The notes under the pieces were generated by a model. The model saw nothing but the letters and a program-made list of their open reading frames with translations. It did no database searches and was not told where the DNA came from. Both the position numbers and the translations under genes were made by a program. 45,547 nt of DNA from SYIM01 sp964581825 (GTDB lineage: Bacteria > Pseudomonadota > Gammaproteobacteria > Burkholderiales > Burkholderiaceae_E): assembly GCA_964581825.1 (NCBI GenBank), contig CAZORB010000013.1, forward strand, positions 1 to 45,547, given 5' to 3'. Below, in pieces: positions 1-7,928 of this stretch (position 1 is the stretch's first letter; each line of letters begins with the position of its first letter).

Positions 1-1474
1 GATCTTCGTCGCCAAGGATGTCGGTGAGCACTGCGAACCGCCCGCCTTCCTTGATAAGGCCCATGGCGACACCAGCCACGTGGGCCTTGATGGGTACGCC
101 CGCGTCCATCAGCGCCAGGCAGCCACCGCAAACCGACGCCATGGACGATGAACCGTTCGATTCGGTGATTTCCGACACCACCCGAAGCGAGTAGGCGAAC
201 TCAGCGGCTGAGGGCAGCAGGGGGCGAATCGCGCGCTTGGCCAGGTTTCCGTGGCCGATCTCACGGCGCTTTGGCGAGCCCATACGGCCGGTTTCGCCCG
301 TAGCAAACGGCGGCATGTTGTAGTTGAACATGAAGCGTTCGCGGTACTCGCCGGTGATCGCGTCGATGATCTGTTCATCGCGTGAGGTTCCCAGCGTTGC
401 TGCCACCAGCGCCTGGGTTTCGCCGCGGGTGAAAAGCGCCGAGCCATGAACCCGGGGCAGAACGCTGGTGCGGATCGCAATGGGGCGAACGGTGCGTGTA
501 TCACGGCCGTCAATACGCGGCTGACCCGACAGAATTTGACCGCGAACGATCTTCGACTCGAGATCAAACAGAATGTTGGAGACAGTGTTTCCATCCGGCG
601 CAGCCGCACCGGCGGCTGCAGCCTGCTCGGCAAGCGCGGAGGCCACCTTGCTGCTCACCTCACGAAGCTGCGTGGTGCGCTGCTGCTTATTGCGAACCTG
701 ATAGGCCGCGCGTAGATCGGCTTCGGCCAACTCGGTGATACGGGCCACCAGCGTCTGGTCGCGCTCGGGCGCTTTCCAATCCCACTCGGGCTTGCCGGCC
801 ATTTCAACCAGCTCGTTGATGGCATCGATAACAGTTTGCATCTGCTCATGGCCGTACACGACCGCACCGAGCATGACGTCTTCGGGCAGTTCATGCGCTT
901 CGGACTCGACCATGAGCACGGCGGCGTCGGTACCTGCAACGACCAGATCGAGCTTGGAGCGCGCCATATCGGCGGCACTGGGGTTCAGACGGTATTGCCC
1001 GTCGATCCAGCCCACCCGGGCCGCACCAATCGGACCATTGAACGGGATACCCGAGATCGCGAGCGCCGCCGAAGCGCCGATCATGGCCGGGATGTCGCTA
1101 TCGACCTCTGGGTTCTGGGACAGCACCTGCAGGGCGACCTGAACCTCGTTGTAAAAGCCGTCGGGAAAGAGCGGACGTAACGGACGGTCGGTGAGGCGCG
1201 CAACCAGTGTTTCACGCTCAGTGGGACGGCCTTCCCGCTTGAAGAAACCACCGGGGATTCGACCCGCGGCATAGAACTTCTCGATGTAATCGACGGTAAG
1301 CGGGAAAAAATCCTGGCCGGGTTTGGCGCTGCGAGCTGCCACCACAGTGGCCAGCACGACGGTGTCGTCTACGTTAACTACCACCGCGCCAGTAGCCTGA
1401 CGAGCGATCTCGCCGGTTTCGATGGTGACGGTGTTGCCTCCCCACTGGAAGGTCTTCTTCGCGATTTCAAACAC
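1..1474 (-). CDS. pnp: Polynucleotide phosphorylase (N-terminal 491 residues; gene runs off left edge)
   Basis: Phosphorolytic 3'-5' exoribonuclease of RNA decay, part of the degradosome in many bacteria. I translated it from a GTG at 1474, which has AGGA about 8 nt upstream and gives the family's usual beginning (FEIAKKTFQWGG). The first RNase PH domain contains FFKREGRPTE, an all-helical linker follows, and the second RNase PH domain includes the phosphate/active-site stretch TESNGSSSMASVCGG near the edge. The KH and S1 RNA-binding domains of this roughly 700-residue family lie outside the window. It sits downstream of rpsO, the common bacterial arrangement, with a strong hairpin terminator between them. 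Identity is very secure. The GTG start is likely because no ATG lies nearby in frame. Confidence 0.96.
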   Translation of the reverse strand, partial: MFEIAKKTFQWGGNTVTIETGEIARQATGAVVVNVDDTVVLATVVAARSAKPGQDFFPLTVDYIEKFYAAGRIPGGFFKREGRPTERETLVARLTDRPLRPLFPDGFYNEVQVALQVLSQNPEVDSDIPAMIGASAALAISGIPFNGPIGAARVGWIDGQYRLNPSAADMARSKLDLVVAGTDAAVLMVESEAHELPEDVMLGAVVYGHEQMQTVIDAINELVEMAGKPEWDWKAPERDQTLVARITELAEADLRAAYQVRNKQQRTTQLREVSSKVASALAEQAAAAGAAAPDGNTVSNILFDLESKIVRGQILSGQPRIDGRDTRTVRPIAIRTSVLPRVHGSALFTRGETQALVAATLGTSRDEQIIDAITGEYRERFMFNYNMPPFATGETGRMGSPKRREIGHGNLAKRAIRPLLPSAAEFAYSLRVVSEITESNGSSSMASVCGGCLALMDAGVPIKAHVAGVAMGLIKEGGRFAVLTDILGDED

Positions 1475-1520
1475 TCTGTTTTCCTTGTCTATCGCGACGC
1501 CGGGCGCGCCGCAGAAACGA

Positions 1521-1549
1521 AAAACCCGCAAGGATCACTTGCGGGTTTT
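1521..1549 (-). terminator. rpsO-pnp intercistronic terminator
   Basis: A perfect 12-bp inverted repeat (1521-1532 with 1538-1549) has a 5-nt loop. Read on the minus strand the stem ends in GGGTTTT and is followed by another T, the form of an intrinsic terminator. It lies 9 nt past the rpsO stop and before the pnp start, so it probably ends much of the rpsO transcript while letting some through to pnp, as described for the rpsO-pnp operon of E. coli. Confidence 0.85.
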
Positions 1550-1557
1550 GGCGGGCG

Positions 1558-1827
1558 TCAGCCCCGCAGGCCGAGTCGGCCGATCAGGGCCTTGTACGAC
1601 TCCGGGCTCTTGCCCTTCAGGTAATCAAGCAGCTTACGGCGGCGGCTGACCATGCGGAGCAGGCCCCGACGCGAATGGTGGTCTTTCGTGTGCGCCTTGA
1701 AGTGCTCGGTAAGCTCATTGATGCGGGCGGTTAGAAGCGCTACCTGAACTTCGGGCGAACCGGTATCCGCCTTGGCGCGTTGAAAGTCGGAAACGATCTT
1801 TGCTTTGTCGATGTTGGCAACTGCCAT
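1558..1827 (-). CDS. rpsO: 30S ribosomal protein S15
   Basis: Primary 16S rRNA-binding protein of the small subunit platform. The 89-residue product has the full family length and the conserved core: TGSPEVQVALLTARI, LTEHFKAHTKDHHSRRGLL, and the closing RRKLLDYLK. The start at 1827 gives the usual beginning MAVANIDK; an in-frame upstream extension is possible but matches nothing in the family. The Shine-Dalgarno region is weak (GGGG about 10 nt upstream). The leader carries its own promoter (1932-1959) and a perfect 8-bp hairpin (1846-1864) that may serve S15 autoregulation. A terminator follows directly. Confidence 0.98.
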   Translation of the reverse strand: MAVANIDKAKIVSDFQRAKADTGSPEVQVALLTARINELTEHFKAHTKDHHSRRGLLRMVSRRRKLLDYLKGKSPESYKALIGRLGLRG

Positions 1828-1845
1828 GATCAAACCCCAATTAAA

Positions 1846-1864
1846 GCGCTTGAACCTCAAGCGC
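1846..1864 (-). promoter_or_regulatory. Hairpin in the rpsO 5' leader
   Basis: GCGCTTGA (1846-1853) and TCAAGCGC (1857-1864) form a perfect 8-bp stem with a 3-nt loop. On the minus strand it ends 18 nt before the rpsO ATG and is followed by TTTAATTGGGG. S15 represses its own translation through leader structures that differ between bacterial groups, so this is a candidate operator. The fold is seen in the sequence; the role is inferred. Confidence 0.5.
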
Positions 1865-1931
1865 ATGCGCGACGAGCGCGCGACTTGCGGACACCGCTGG
1901 GTGCGGGCCGTGCGTTTTGACAACCCATGAT

Positions 1932-1959
1932 TTTATACGAAGCGCCCTGCCGGCGCCAA
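1932..1959 (-). promoter_or_regulatory. Probable sigma70 promoter of rpsO-pnp
   Basis: Minus strand: -35 TTGGCG (1954-1959), 16-bp spacer, -10 TATAAA (1932-1937). It lies just beyond the stop of the aldolase-like gene, about 105 nt before the rpsO start. The AT-rich -10 stands out against the GC-rich surroundings. Confidence 0.5.
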
Positions 1960-1965
1960 CGCGGG

Positions 1966-2739
1966 TTATCGGTAACCGGGCAAATCTCGGTCCAGCACCC
2001 GCATCATCGCCTCGAAAAACAAGCGGTCGCGGTCCGCGCTCGAATGCGTCTCGAGCTCGGCTGGCGCCAGCACCTTGGCCACGATTGCCGGATCAATTTC
2101 CTGGATTTCACGGCCGCTTGTCATGGCTAGCATCTGAGTTCGACAGGCACGCTCGAGCTTGTAAAGCCGCCGATAAGCCTGCGCGACCGTCTTACCAGTG
2201 GTGATCACCCCGTGATTTTTCATGAACACGATCGGCTTATTGCCCGCAATCCGAGCGAGCCGCTCACCCTCGGAGGGCAGATCGGCTGTGCCATCGTAGT
2301 GATCGTCGTAGGCGATGTCTTTCGCGAGAAACACCGCTGTCTGCGTAGCGTTCAGCAGCCGATTGTCTTTCAGCATATTGAGCGCCACGGTCCAGGGCTG
2401 GTGGGTATGCAGCACCACCTCGGCACCGGTTAGCCGATGAAACGCGGCGTGGATACACCAGGCTGACAGTTCAACAGCGCCTTCGCCCGCCACGGTGCGT
2501 CCCTGATCGTCAAACACGATCAGATCATCGGCGCGCGCCTCGGACCAGTGGTAGCCAAAGGGCAGGATCAGATACCGACCGTCCTGGCCTGGAACCCGGG
2601 CGGTAAAGTGATTGTCGATCCCTTCGTCAAGCTCATGAAGCACTGCCATGCGCATCGCGGCGGCTAGCTGCACCTTCAGTTCGCGCAGCGCGGTGCTGTC
2701 GCGCTTGGGTTCAGCCGGCTTCAGTTGGGTGACGCTCAT
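1966..2739 (-). CDS. Class II aldolase/adducin-family protein
   Basis: A 257-residue protein of the zinc-dependent class II aldolase fold (fuculose-phosphate aldolase, ribulose-phosphate epimerase and adducin head relatives). The metal-site stretch VVLHTHQPWTVAL supplies the HxH pair, and MKNHGVITTGKTVAQAYRRLYKLER is the typical C-terminal motif with the third His. Burkholderiales carry many such proteins and their substrates are mostly unknown, so I assign no reaction. The start at 2739 has GGGAGA about 7 nt upstream. It lies between leuA and rpsO on the same strand, 78 nt after the leuA stop, with a strong hairpin in that gap. It may be read through from leuA, but it is not a leucine-pathway enzyme. 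Confidence 0.85.
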   Translation of the reverse strand: MSVTQLKPAEPKRDSTALRELKVQLAAAMRMAVLHELDEGIDNHFTARVPGQDGRYLILPFGYHWSEARADDLIVFDDQGRTVAGEGAVELSAWCIHAAFHRLTGAEVVLHTHQPWTVALNMLKDNRLLNATQTAVFLAKDIAYDDHYDGTADLPSEGERLARIAGNKPIVFMKNHGVITTGKTVAQAYRRLYKLERACRTQMLAMTSGREIQEIDPAIVAKVLAPAELETHSSADRDRLFFEAMMRVLDRDLPGYR

Positions 2740-2782
2740 GGTTCATCTCCCTGACGCATACGCACGGACAGTGCGCGCAGCC

Positions 2783-2802
2783 GCCAGGCGTTCACGCCTG
2801 GC
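2783..2802. terminator. Hairpin between leuA and the aldolase-like gene
   Basis: GCCAGGCG (2783-2790) and CGCCTGGC (2795-2802) form a perfect 8-bp stem with a 4-nt loop. No T-run follows on either strand. It is therefore a weak or Rho-assisted terminator, or an mRNA 3'-end stabiliser for leuA. Confidence 0.45.
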
Positions 2803-2817
2803 AAACACGCGCTGGAC

Positions 2818-4362
2818 TCAAACGCCAAGTTGCGGATTCACCCGCTGCACATCGCTATGCAGCTTGTTAAGGGCGTTCAGATAGGCCTTGGCTGACGCCA
2901 CAATGATGTCGGGATCGGCCCCTACGCCATTGACGATACGCCCACCCCGAGACAGCCTGACGGTGACTTCCCCCTGCGACTCGGTGCCCGTGGTGATGGC
3001 GTTGACCGAATAGAGCATCAGTTCAGCGCCCGACTCCACCTGCGACTCAATTGCCTTCAGGGTTGCATCAACCGGCCCGTTGCCATCGGCGCGGCTTCGT
3101 GCCTCGCGTCCTGCGATCGACAGGGTGATCTCGGCATGGGGACGCTCGCCGGTTTCAGATCCCTGTGCGAGCGACACCAGCTTGAAGTGTTCGCTCTCTG
3201 GGGTCACCGATTCATCGGAGAACAACGCCTGGATATCCTCATCAAAGATATCGGCCTTACGGTCGGCGAGATCCTTGAACCGGGAAAAAGCCGCATTCAA
3301 CTCGGTTTCAGAGTCAACCGGAATACCCAGTTCCAAGACACGTTGCTTAAACGCATTTCGACCGGACAGCTTACCCAGCACGATGCGGTTAGTGCTCCAA
3401 CCCACGTCTTCGGCTCGCATGATTTCGTAGGTGTCGCGATGCTTGAGCACACCGTCCTGATGAATGCCCGAAGCGTGCGCGAACGCATTCGCCCCAACCA
3501 CCGCCTTATTCGGCTGCACCGGGAAACCGGTGATACCCGAGACCAGTTTCGACACAGGAACGATTTGGGATGCGTCAATACCCACATCGAGCCCGAAATA
3601 GTCGCGCCGCGTTTTGACCGCCATGACGATCTCTTCGAGCGAGGTATTGCCCGCCCGTTCCCCCAGTCCGTTGATGGTGCACTCCACCTGACGCGCACCA
3701 CCAATCGTGACGCCGGCCAGCGAATTGGCCACCGCCATGCCCAGGTCGTTATGGCAATGCACCGACCAGACAGCCTTGTCCGAGTTCGGGATGCGCTCAC
3801 GCAGCGTGCGAACCAGTTGGCCGAACAGTTCTGGCACCGCGTACCCCACCGTGTCGGCAATGTTGATGGTGGTGGCGCCCTCGCGGATTACGTCTTCCAA
3901 CACCCGGCACAGGAAATCCAGATCCGAACGGCTGCCGTCTTCGGGCGAGAACTCGACGTTATCCGTGAACTTACGCGCGAACCGAACCGCAAGACGAGCC
4001 TGCTCATGCACCTGCTCGGGCGTCATCCGGAGCTTTTTCTCCATATGCAGCGCCGACGTCGCGATGAAGGTATGAATACGCGCCGACTTGGCCCCGCTCA
4101 AGGCCTCGGCTGCCCGCGCAATATCGCGGTCGTTGGCGCGTGACAGCGAACAGACGGTGGAGTCGCGAATCGTGTTCGCAATGGCTCTGACCGCCTCGAA
4201 GTCGCCGTTGGATGAGGCCGCGAAACCTGCCTCGATCACATCAACCCGCAGCTTCTCAAGCTGACGGGCAATCCGCAGCTTTTCCTCCTTGGTCATGGAC
4301 GCGCCAGGACTCTGCTCGCCATCGCGCAGGGTGGTGTCGAAGATGATCAGCTTTTCGGCCAT
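2818..4362 (-). CDS. leuA: 2-isopropylmalate synthase
   Basis: First committed enzyme of leucine synthesis: condenses acetyl-CoA with 2-oxoisovalerate. The 514-residue product has the full family length. The catalytic TIM barrel opens with IIFDTTLRDGEQSPGASM and contains HCHNDLGMAVANSLAG and the metal/glycine motif GLGERAGNTSLEE. The C-terminal leucine-binding regulatory domain (about 390-514) includes RADGNGPVDATLKAIES. The ATG at 4362 is preceded by CCAGGAGC and gives the usual MAEKLIIFDTT beginning. An in-frame upstream extension has no family match and runs through leader structure. Expression is probably controlled by leucine through the upstream leader peptide frame (4433-4552), besides feedback inhibition of the enzyme. 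Confidence 0.97.
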   Translation of the reverse strand: MAEKLIIFDTTLRDGEQSPGASMTKEEKLRIARQLEKLRVDVIEAGFAASSNGDFEAVRAIANTIRDSTVCSLSRANDRDIARAAEALSGAKSARIHTFIATSALHMEKKLRMTPEQVHEQARLAVRFARKFTDNVEFSPEDGSRSDLDFLCRVLEDVIREGATTINIADTVGYAVPELFGQLVRTLRERIPNSDKAVWSVHCHNDLGMAVANSLAGVTIGGARQVECTINGLGERAGNTSLEEIVMAVKTRRDYFGLDVGIDASQIVPVSKLVSGITGFPVQPNKAVVGANAFAHASGIHQDGVLKHRDTYEIMRAEDVGWSTNRIVLGKLSGRNAFKQRVLELGIPVDSETELNAAFSRFKDLADRKADIFDEDIQALFSDESVTPESEHFKLVSLAQGSETGERPHAEITLSIAGREARSRADGNGPVDATLKAIESQVESGAELMLYSVNAITTGTESQGEVTVRLSRGGRIVNGVGADPDIIVASAKAYLNALNKLHSDVQRVNPQLGV

Positions 4363-4375
4363 TTCGGATGCTCCT

Positions 4376-4430
4376 GGGTCTGCCCCCGCTGGTCCGGGGG
4401 GCTTGCACTTCAAATTGTGGGGGGGAGGTT
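4376..4430 (-). promoter_or_regulatory. leuA: leuA leader: competing C-tract/G-tract structures
   Basis: On the minus strand a CCTCCCCCCC tract (4419-4428) and a GCCCCCC tract (4395-4401) both precede a single GGGGGC tract (4382-4387) just upstream of the leuA Shine-Dalgarno. The second C-tract and the G-tract give a 6-bp all-GC hairpin with a 9-nt loop. The first C-tract can pair with the same G-tract instead, so the two folds exclude each other. No T-run follows the hairpin, so control could act on ribosome access or use Rho. The complementarity is seen; the switching role is inferred. Confidence 0.4.
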
Positions 4431-4432
4431 TT

Positions 4433-4552
4433 TTAGCGCGCGAGGCGCAGTAGCAGACGCAGCAGCCCGCCAATTAGGCGTAGCGATGCGATGCGAATGT
4501 CGCGGAAGGCGATGTCGCTGAATGACACAACAAGGGCGTGTGCGCGTGACAT
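4433..4552 (-). CDS. Putative leucine leader peptide (attenuator) of leuA
   Basis: Short frame ending in TAA at 4433, 70 nt before leuA. Its last 16 residues (LRLIGGLLRLLLRLAR) hold eight leucines coded CTA, CTA, CTG, CTG, CTG, CTA, CTG, CTC. Three are CTA, a codon expected to be rare in GC-rich Burkholderiales. Leucine-rich leader peptides upstream of leu genes, such as E. coli leuL, make ribosomes stall when charged tRNA-Leu is scarce. The start is uncertain. The ATG at 4552 gives 39 residues but nearly coincides with the predicted transcription start (leaderless). A GTG at 4528 gives 31 residues. Neither has a clear Shine-Dalgarno. The position directly behind a good promoter supports the call. 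Confidence 0.65.
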   Translation of the reverse strand: MSRAHALVVSFSDIAFRDIRIASLRLIGGLLRLLLRLAR

Positions 4553-4559
4553 GAGTTCG

Positions 4560-4589
4560 ACTATACGGGCAACACGGGGCGGCATGCAA
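4560..4589 (-). promoter_or_regulatory. Probable sigma70 promoter of leuA
   Basis: Minus strand: -35 TTGCAT (4584-4589), 18-bp spacer, -10 TATAGT (4560-4565, five of six consensus bases). The predicted start of transcription is near 4552-4553, which makes a leader of about 190 nt before leuA, a typical attenuator length. Confidence 0.6.
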
Positions 4590-4740
4590 GCTGCGCCAGC
4601 GCTAACGTTGCGCGAACCCCGCAAGTCAGCGCTCCGGGTTCCCGGTTAAGCTTAAGGGTCGTCGGCAGCGTCATGAATGACCGAACTCGGTCGGGCACGT
4701 CGTGGGCTCACCGACACCCTCACGCCTCGGGAACCCAGCC
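4590..4740. other. Divergent leuA-aroQ intergenic region with small dyads
   Basis: No gene is supported here. Three short inverted repeats are visible: CCGGG/CCCGG with a 2-nt loop (4634-4645), the 10-bp palindrome TTAAGCTTAA (4646-4655), and GACCGA/TCGGTC with a 2-nt centre (4679-4692). They lie upstream of the leuA promoter and in the probable aroQ promoter region. I cannot assign a -35/-10 pair for aroQ with confidence. Confidence 0.4.
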
Positions 4741-5190
4741 ATGAAGCTCCTTGTTCTGCATGGATTGAATCTCAATATGTTCGGCAAGCGCGACCCCGCG
4801 CAATATGGAACCACCACGCTTGCCGAGATCGACAACGCAATCGCCCGGCTTGCTGCTGAGCTGGGCGCGTCGGTCCAGTGCTTTCAGACCAACTTCGAAG
4901 GCGCGATGGTCGAACGCATTCACCAGGCGTTAAGCGACGGCACCGACGCTGTCGTCATCAACGCAGGCGCCTGGACCCACTACAGCTATGGCATTCGGGA
5001 TGCGCTCGCGATTCTCAGCTGCCCGATCGTGGAAGTGCATATGTCGAACGTGCATGCGCGGGAGCCGTTCCGCCATACCTCGGTCTTTTCATCCATCGTG
5101 CGCGGGCAGATCTGCGGCTTCGGAATCGACAGCTATCTGCTGGGCGTCCGCGCAGCGGTCTCCGCCGTTCAGCGAAACCAATCGGCCTAA
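4741..5190 (+). CDS. aroQ: Type II 3-dehydroquinate dehydratase
   Basis: Converts 3-dehydroquinate to 3-dehydroshikimate; serves the shikimate pathway or quinate catabolism. The 149-residue protein has family length. The active-site residues known from type II enzymes can be placed: R17 and Y22 of the mobile lid, N74, H80, D87, H100, and R107/R111 in NVHAREPFR. Two motifs deviate from the usual wording: QTNFEG where QSNHEG is common, and INAGAWTHYSYGIRDAL where INPGAYTHTSVALRDAL is common. It may belong to a divergent subfamily, but all catalytic positions are kept. The ATG at 4741 gives the expected MKLLVLHGLNLN beginning. The Shine-Dalgarno is weak. It is divergent from leuA. Confidence 0.93.
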   Translation: MKLLVLHGLNLNMFGKRDPAQYGTTTLAEIDNAIARLAAELGASVQCFQTNFEGAMVERIHQALSDGTDAVVINAGAWTHYSYGIRDALAILSCPIVEVHMSNVHAREPFRHTSVFSSIVRGQICGFGIDSYLLGVRAAVSAVQRNQSA

Positions 5191-5226
5191 GTTTCCCACC
5201 GCCGCGCTTTCGCAGCGACCGGCTCG

Positions 5227-5682
5227 TTAAGGCTTTAGCGGTGCCTCGCAGGCGCCCCGCTCGCTGCGACGCAGGCAGCTGCATACCAGACTGAAGCGCT
5301 TCACATCCTCTTTGCGAAGCGGTCGCGCGCCGCTTCGTCTCGATTGATTCGAGGGCACCCAAACCGCCGGCTCAAGACTGAGCACAAGCTTGCCCCGATC
5401 GCGATGATCGATCTGTACGCTTGCACAGTGCACGGGCGCCGACAAGCCGTTGCGGATCTCAAACACCATCCGCTCGGGCATTCCCTCAACCCACCCCGCG
5501 CGGACGTCCAGCCGACTGAACTCCGAGGCCTGCAGCGGGAAGCTCTTCAGGTCAGGATCGAGCCCGATCGGCCCATAGCCCTGAGCGGGCCTCGCAAGCA
5601 AGACGCAGGCGGCAACCAGCGGCGTAAGTACCCGCCAGGTGGCCGCCCGACTGGTCAGGCCGCCGGGTGCAGCGCCTCCCAT
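5227..5682 (-). CDS. Small exported protein of unknown function
   Basis: A 151-residue frame overlapping the 3' end of the Mo-subunit gene by 28 nt, last in that minus-strand operon. From the ATG at 5682 the first ~35 residues contain a hydrophobic stretch (LTPLVAACVLLARPAQGYG) that looks like a Sec signal peptide with a likely cut after AQG or nearby. The mature part has VFEIRNGLSAPVHCASVQIDHRDRGKL and a Cys-containing tail (LVCSCLRR). I do not recognise the family. The ATG has no good Shine-Dalgarno, so the exact start is uncertain. A role in assembling or partnering the hydroxylase is possible only by position. Confidence 0.55.
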   Translation of the reverse strand: MGGAAPGGLTSRAATWRVLTPLVAACVLLARPAQGYGPIGLDPDLKSFPLQASEFSRLDVRAGWVEGMPERMVFEIRNGLSAPVHCASVQIDHRDRGKLVLSLEPAVWVPSNQSRRSGARPLRKEDVKRFSLVCSCLRRSERGACEAPLKP

Positions 5683-7928
5683 ACGCGTGCCGGCGTAAAC
5701 GGCGTATCCATGGCGTCGATACCGTGGCGGCGAAGCACATTCATCATGGCGTTGGTGAGCGCAGGGATGGAACCCGTACAGCCGGCTTCCCCGACCCCCT
5801 TCGCACCCACCCGATTCAGGTCGGTGCGCGCCTGGATCTGCTCGGCCTCGACTGCCGGGATGCAACCAGCCTTAGGCAACGCATAGTCCATGAGCGAGCC
5901 TGTGCTCAGCTGGCCGCGATCGTCGTAAATCGCGTGCTCACAGAAAACCTGGCCCCATCCCTGCACGACACCGCCCTGCAGCTGACCGATGACCAGTTGT
6001 GGCGAGATGACCCGACCCAGATCATCCACCGCAACATACCGAACCACATCGGTGATGCCGGTTGCCGGATCAATTTCAATTTCGGCTACGTGCGTGCCGT
6101 TGGGGAAAGTTGAGCCCGACTGGGCCTTGCCTTCCGCGGCTAGACGCGCGCGCTGCGAAGAATCGAGTGTGGGAATCCAGCTGGCCAGTTCAGGCGCGCC
6201 ATCGGGTGCTCCGCCCAACTCGAGCCAAAGCGACTGAGCCTGTTCGCGAATGCGCGCGCACAGCTCAACGATGGCGCTGCCCGCACCATACAACGTACGC
6301 GAACCGCCCGTACCGTTACCCATCAGCGCGCGGCCGTGATGCCCGGCCGCATAACGGACGCGGGCAGCCGGCAGTCCCAGCTCTTGCTCGACGATGGTCG
6401 CGAAGGAGGTTTCATGGCCCTGCCCTGACGCACCCGTGACACCGTAAATTGTCAGCTGGCCGTGCTCGTCGAAATCGCCCTGAACCGTGTCGGCGGGAAC
6501 CGCCCCAGCGCCTGACGCTTCGAGATAGCACGCGAGCCCAATACCGCGCAGCTTGCCGCGCTGGGCCGCAGCCTGGCGGCGTTCCTCAAAGCCCGCCCAA
6601 TCGGACAGTTCCAACGCACGGTCAAGCGTGCGATGGAATTCGCACAGGTCGTACAGCGTGCCATTGGCTGTTTTGTAGGGAAACGCCTCGGGCGGAATGA
6701 AGTTGCGACGACGTAGTTCAACGGGATCAAACCCGTGCTCATGCGCTGCATGGTCAAGCAGCGTTTCAATCGCGAAAGCAATGTCAGGCCGCCCGGCGCC
6801 GCGATACGCAGCCATCGGAACAGCATTGGTATAGACCAGCTTCGAATTCATGTAGAGCGCAGGAATTCGATAGGAACCCCCCATCGTGACCGACAGATTG
6901 CGCGCGCCAATGAGCGAACTGGGCCCGACACTGAAAGCGCCCAGATCAATCGTGTCGTCAAAACGCAATGCCAGAATGTGCCCGTCGCGGTCCAGCGCAA
7001 TCGACCCCTCGAGCGTCAGTGCACGACCATGGTAGTCACTGACAAAAATTTCTGAGCGCGTGCCAGTCCACCCTACCGGACACCCCAGATGGCGGGCCGC
7101 GAGCATCACCAGCACATGCTCGCTGTAGGGATTCGAGCGCAGGCCAAAGGACCCCCCCACGTCGTAGGTGAGCACCTCAATCTGCTCGGCAGGAATACCG
7201 CTTGCGACCGATACCGACTTCAGCATGCCAGTGACACCCTGCGAAGGCGTGAACAGCCTGGTTCGCCCGGTGGCCGAGTCGTGCGTCGCGATGACCGCGC
7301 GCGGCTCCATCGGAAAACCGACCAGCCGCTGGCTTTGCACCCGATGACGACTGGTGAGCGGAGCGCGCGCAAAGGCTTCTGCCACGGCCGCTTCGTCGCC
7401 CGACTCGAAGTGAAGCGATACGTTGCCAGGCACATTGGCGTGAAGCTGCGGCGCGCCCGAAGCAAGCGCCTGCTCAGGCGTGACGGCCGCCTCGAGTTCT
7501 TCGTATTCGATATCGGCAAGATCGGCTGCGTCCTGGGCCTGAGCGGCCGACTCAGCGATCACCATCGCCACCGGTTGTCCCACGAACAGAACCTGATCGC
7601 GCGCCAGGACCGGCATGGTGGCCACCTGTTGGGTGGTGCCGCCCCGGCCTGGGAACGTGAAGCTGTTGGGCAGACTGCCGCCGCCCTGCTGCGTGACCTC
7701 ATCGGCCGTCATGACCCACCGCACGCCACGCGCAGCGCGAACTGCTGACAGGTCGATGCGAACGATCCTGGCTCGGGCATGGGGTGAACGGATCACATGC
7801 CCGTGCAGCATCTGGTCGGGGCGTAAGTCGTCGGTGAAGGCGCCGGTACCGGTGATCAGCCGATGGTCTTCGCGCCGGGCATACCGGATGCCCGGCAGCC
7901 CAATTTCCGCGGCGGGCACAGCGCTCAT
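5655..7928 (-). CDS. Xanthine dehydrogenase-family molybdopterin-binding (large) subunit
   Basis: Catalytic subunit of a three-part molybdenum hydroxylase, which oxidises its substrate with water-derived oxygen and passes electrons through Fe-S and FAD subunits. The 757-residue protein shows the a/b hammerhead start (RYARREDHRLITGTGAFTDDL), the Mo-cofactor domain, and the active-site glutamate motif GVGEAG near the C-terminus. The loop that identifies true CO dehydrogenases (AYRCSFR) reads AYRGAGR instead, the 'form II' version, so CO is not the expected substrate. Aldehydes, N-heterocycles or purine-like compounds are possible. The ATG at 7928 overlaps the stop of the Fe-S subunit gene as ATGA, so translation is probably coupled. 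No signal peptide, so cytoplasmic. Confidence 0.92.
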   Translation of the reverse strand: MSAVPAAEIGLPGIRYARREDHRLITGTGAFTDDLRPDQMLHGHVIRSPHARARIVRIDLSAVRAARGVRWVMTADEVTQQGGGSLPNSFTFPGRGGTTQQVATMPVLARDQVLFVGQPVAMVIAESAAQAQDAADLADIEYEELEAAVTPEQALASGAPQLHANVPGNVSLHFESGDEAAVAEAFARAPLTSRHRVQSQRLVGFPMEPRAVIATHDSATGRTRLFTPSQGVTGMLKSVSVASGIPAEQIEVLTYDVGGSFGLRSNPYSEHVLVMLAARHLGCPVGWTGTRSEIFVSDYHGRALTLEGSIALDRDGHILALRFDDTIDLGAFSVGPSSLIGARNLSVTMGGSYRIPALYMNSKLVYTNAVPMAAYRGAGRPDIAFAIETLLDHAAHEHGFDPVELRRRNFIPPEAFPYKTANGTLYDLCEFHRTLDRALELSDWAGFEERRQAAAQRGKLRGIGLACYLEASGAGAVPADTVQGDFDEHGQLTIYGVTGASGQGHETSFATIVEQELGLPAARVRYAAGHHGRALMGNGTGGSRTLYGAGSAIVELCARIREQAQSLWLELGGAPDGAPELASWIPTLDSSQRARLAAEGKAQSGSTFPNGTHVAEIEIDPATGITDVVRYVAVDDLGRVISPQLVIGQLQGGVVQGWGQVFCEHAIYDDRGQLSTGSLMDYALPKAGCIPAVEAEQIQARTDLNRVGAKGVGEAGCTGSIPALTNAMMNVLRRHGIDAMDTPFTPARVWEALHPAA

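Noticed and set aside
3136..4143. 335-residue plus-strand frame opposite leuA
   Set aside because: Lies wholly antisense to a secure leuA; low-complexity Arg/His-rich product with no recognisable motif, a shadow of high GC coding.
4421..4434. G-run plus T6 as a plus-strand terminator
   Set aside because: No stem precedes the T-run on the plus strand and no plus-strand gene ends there.
5655..7928. Carbon monoxide dehydrogenase (coxL)
   Set aside because: The active-site loop is AYRGAGR, not the AYRCSFR of CO-oxidising enzymes, and cox maturation genes are absent.
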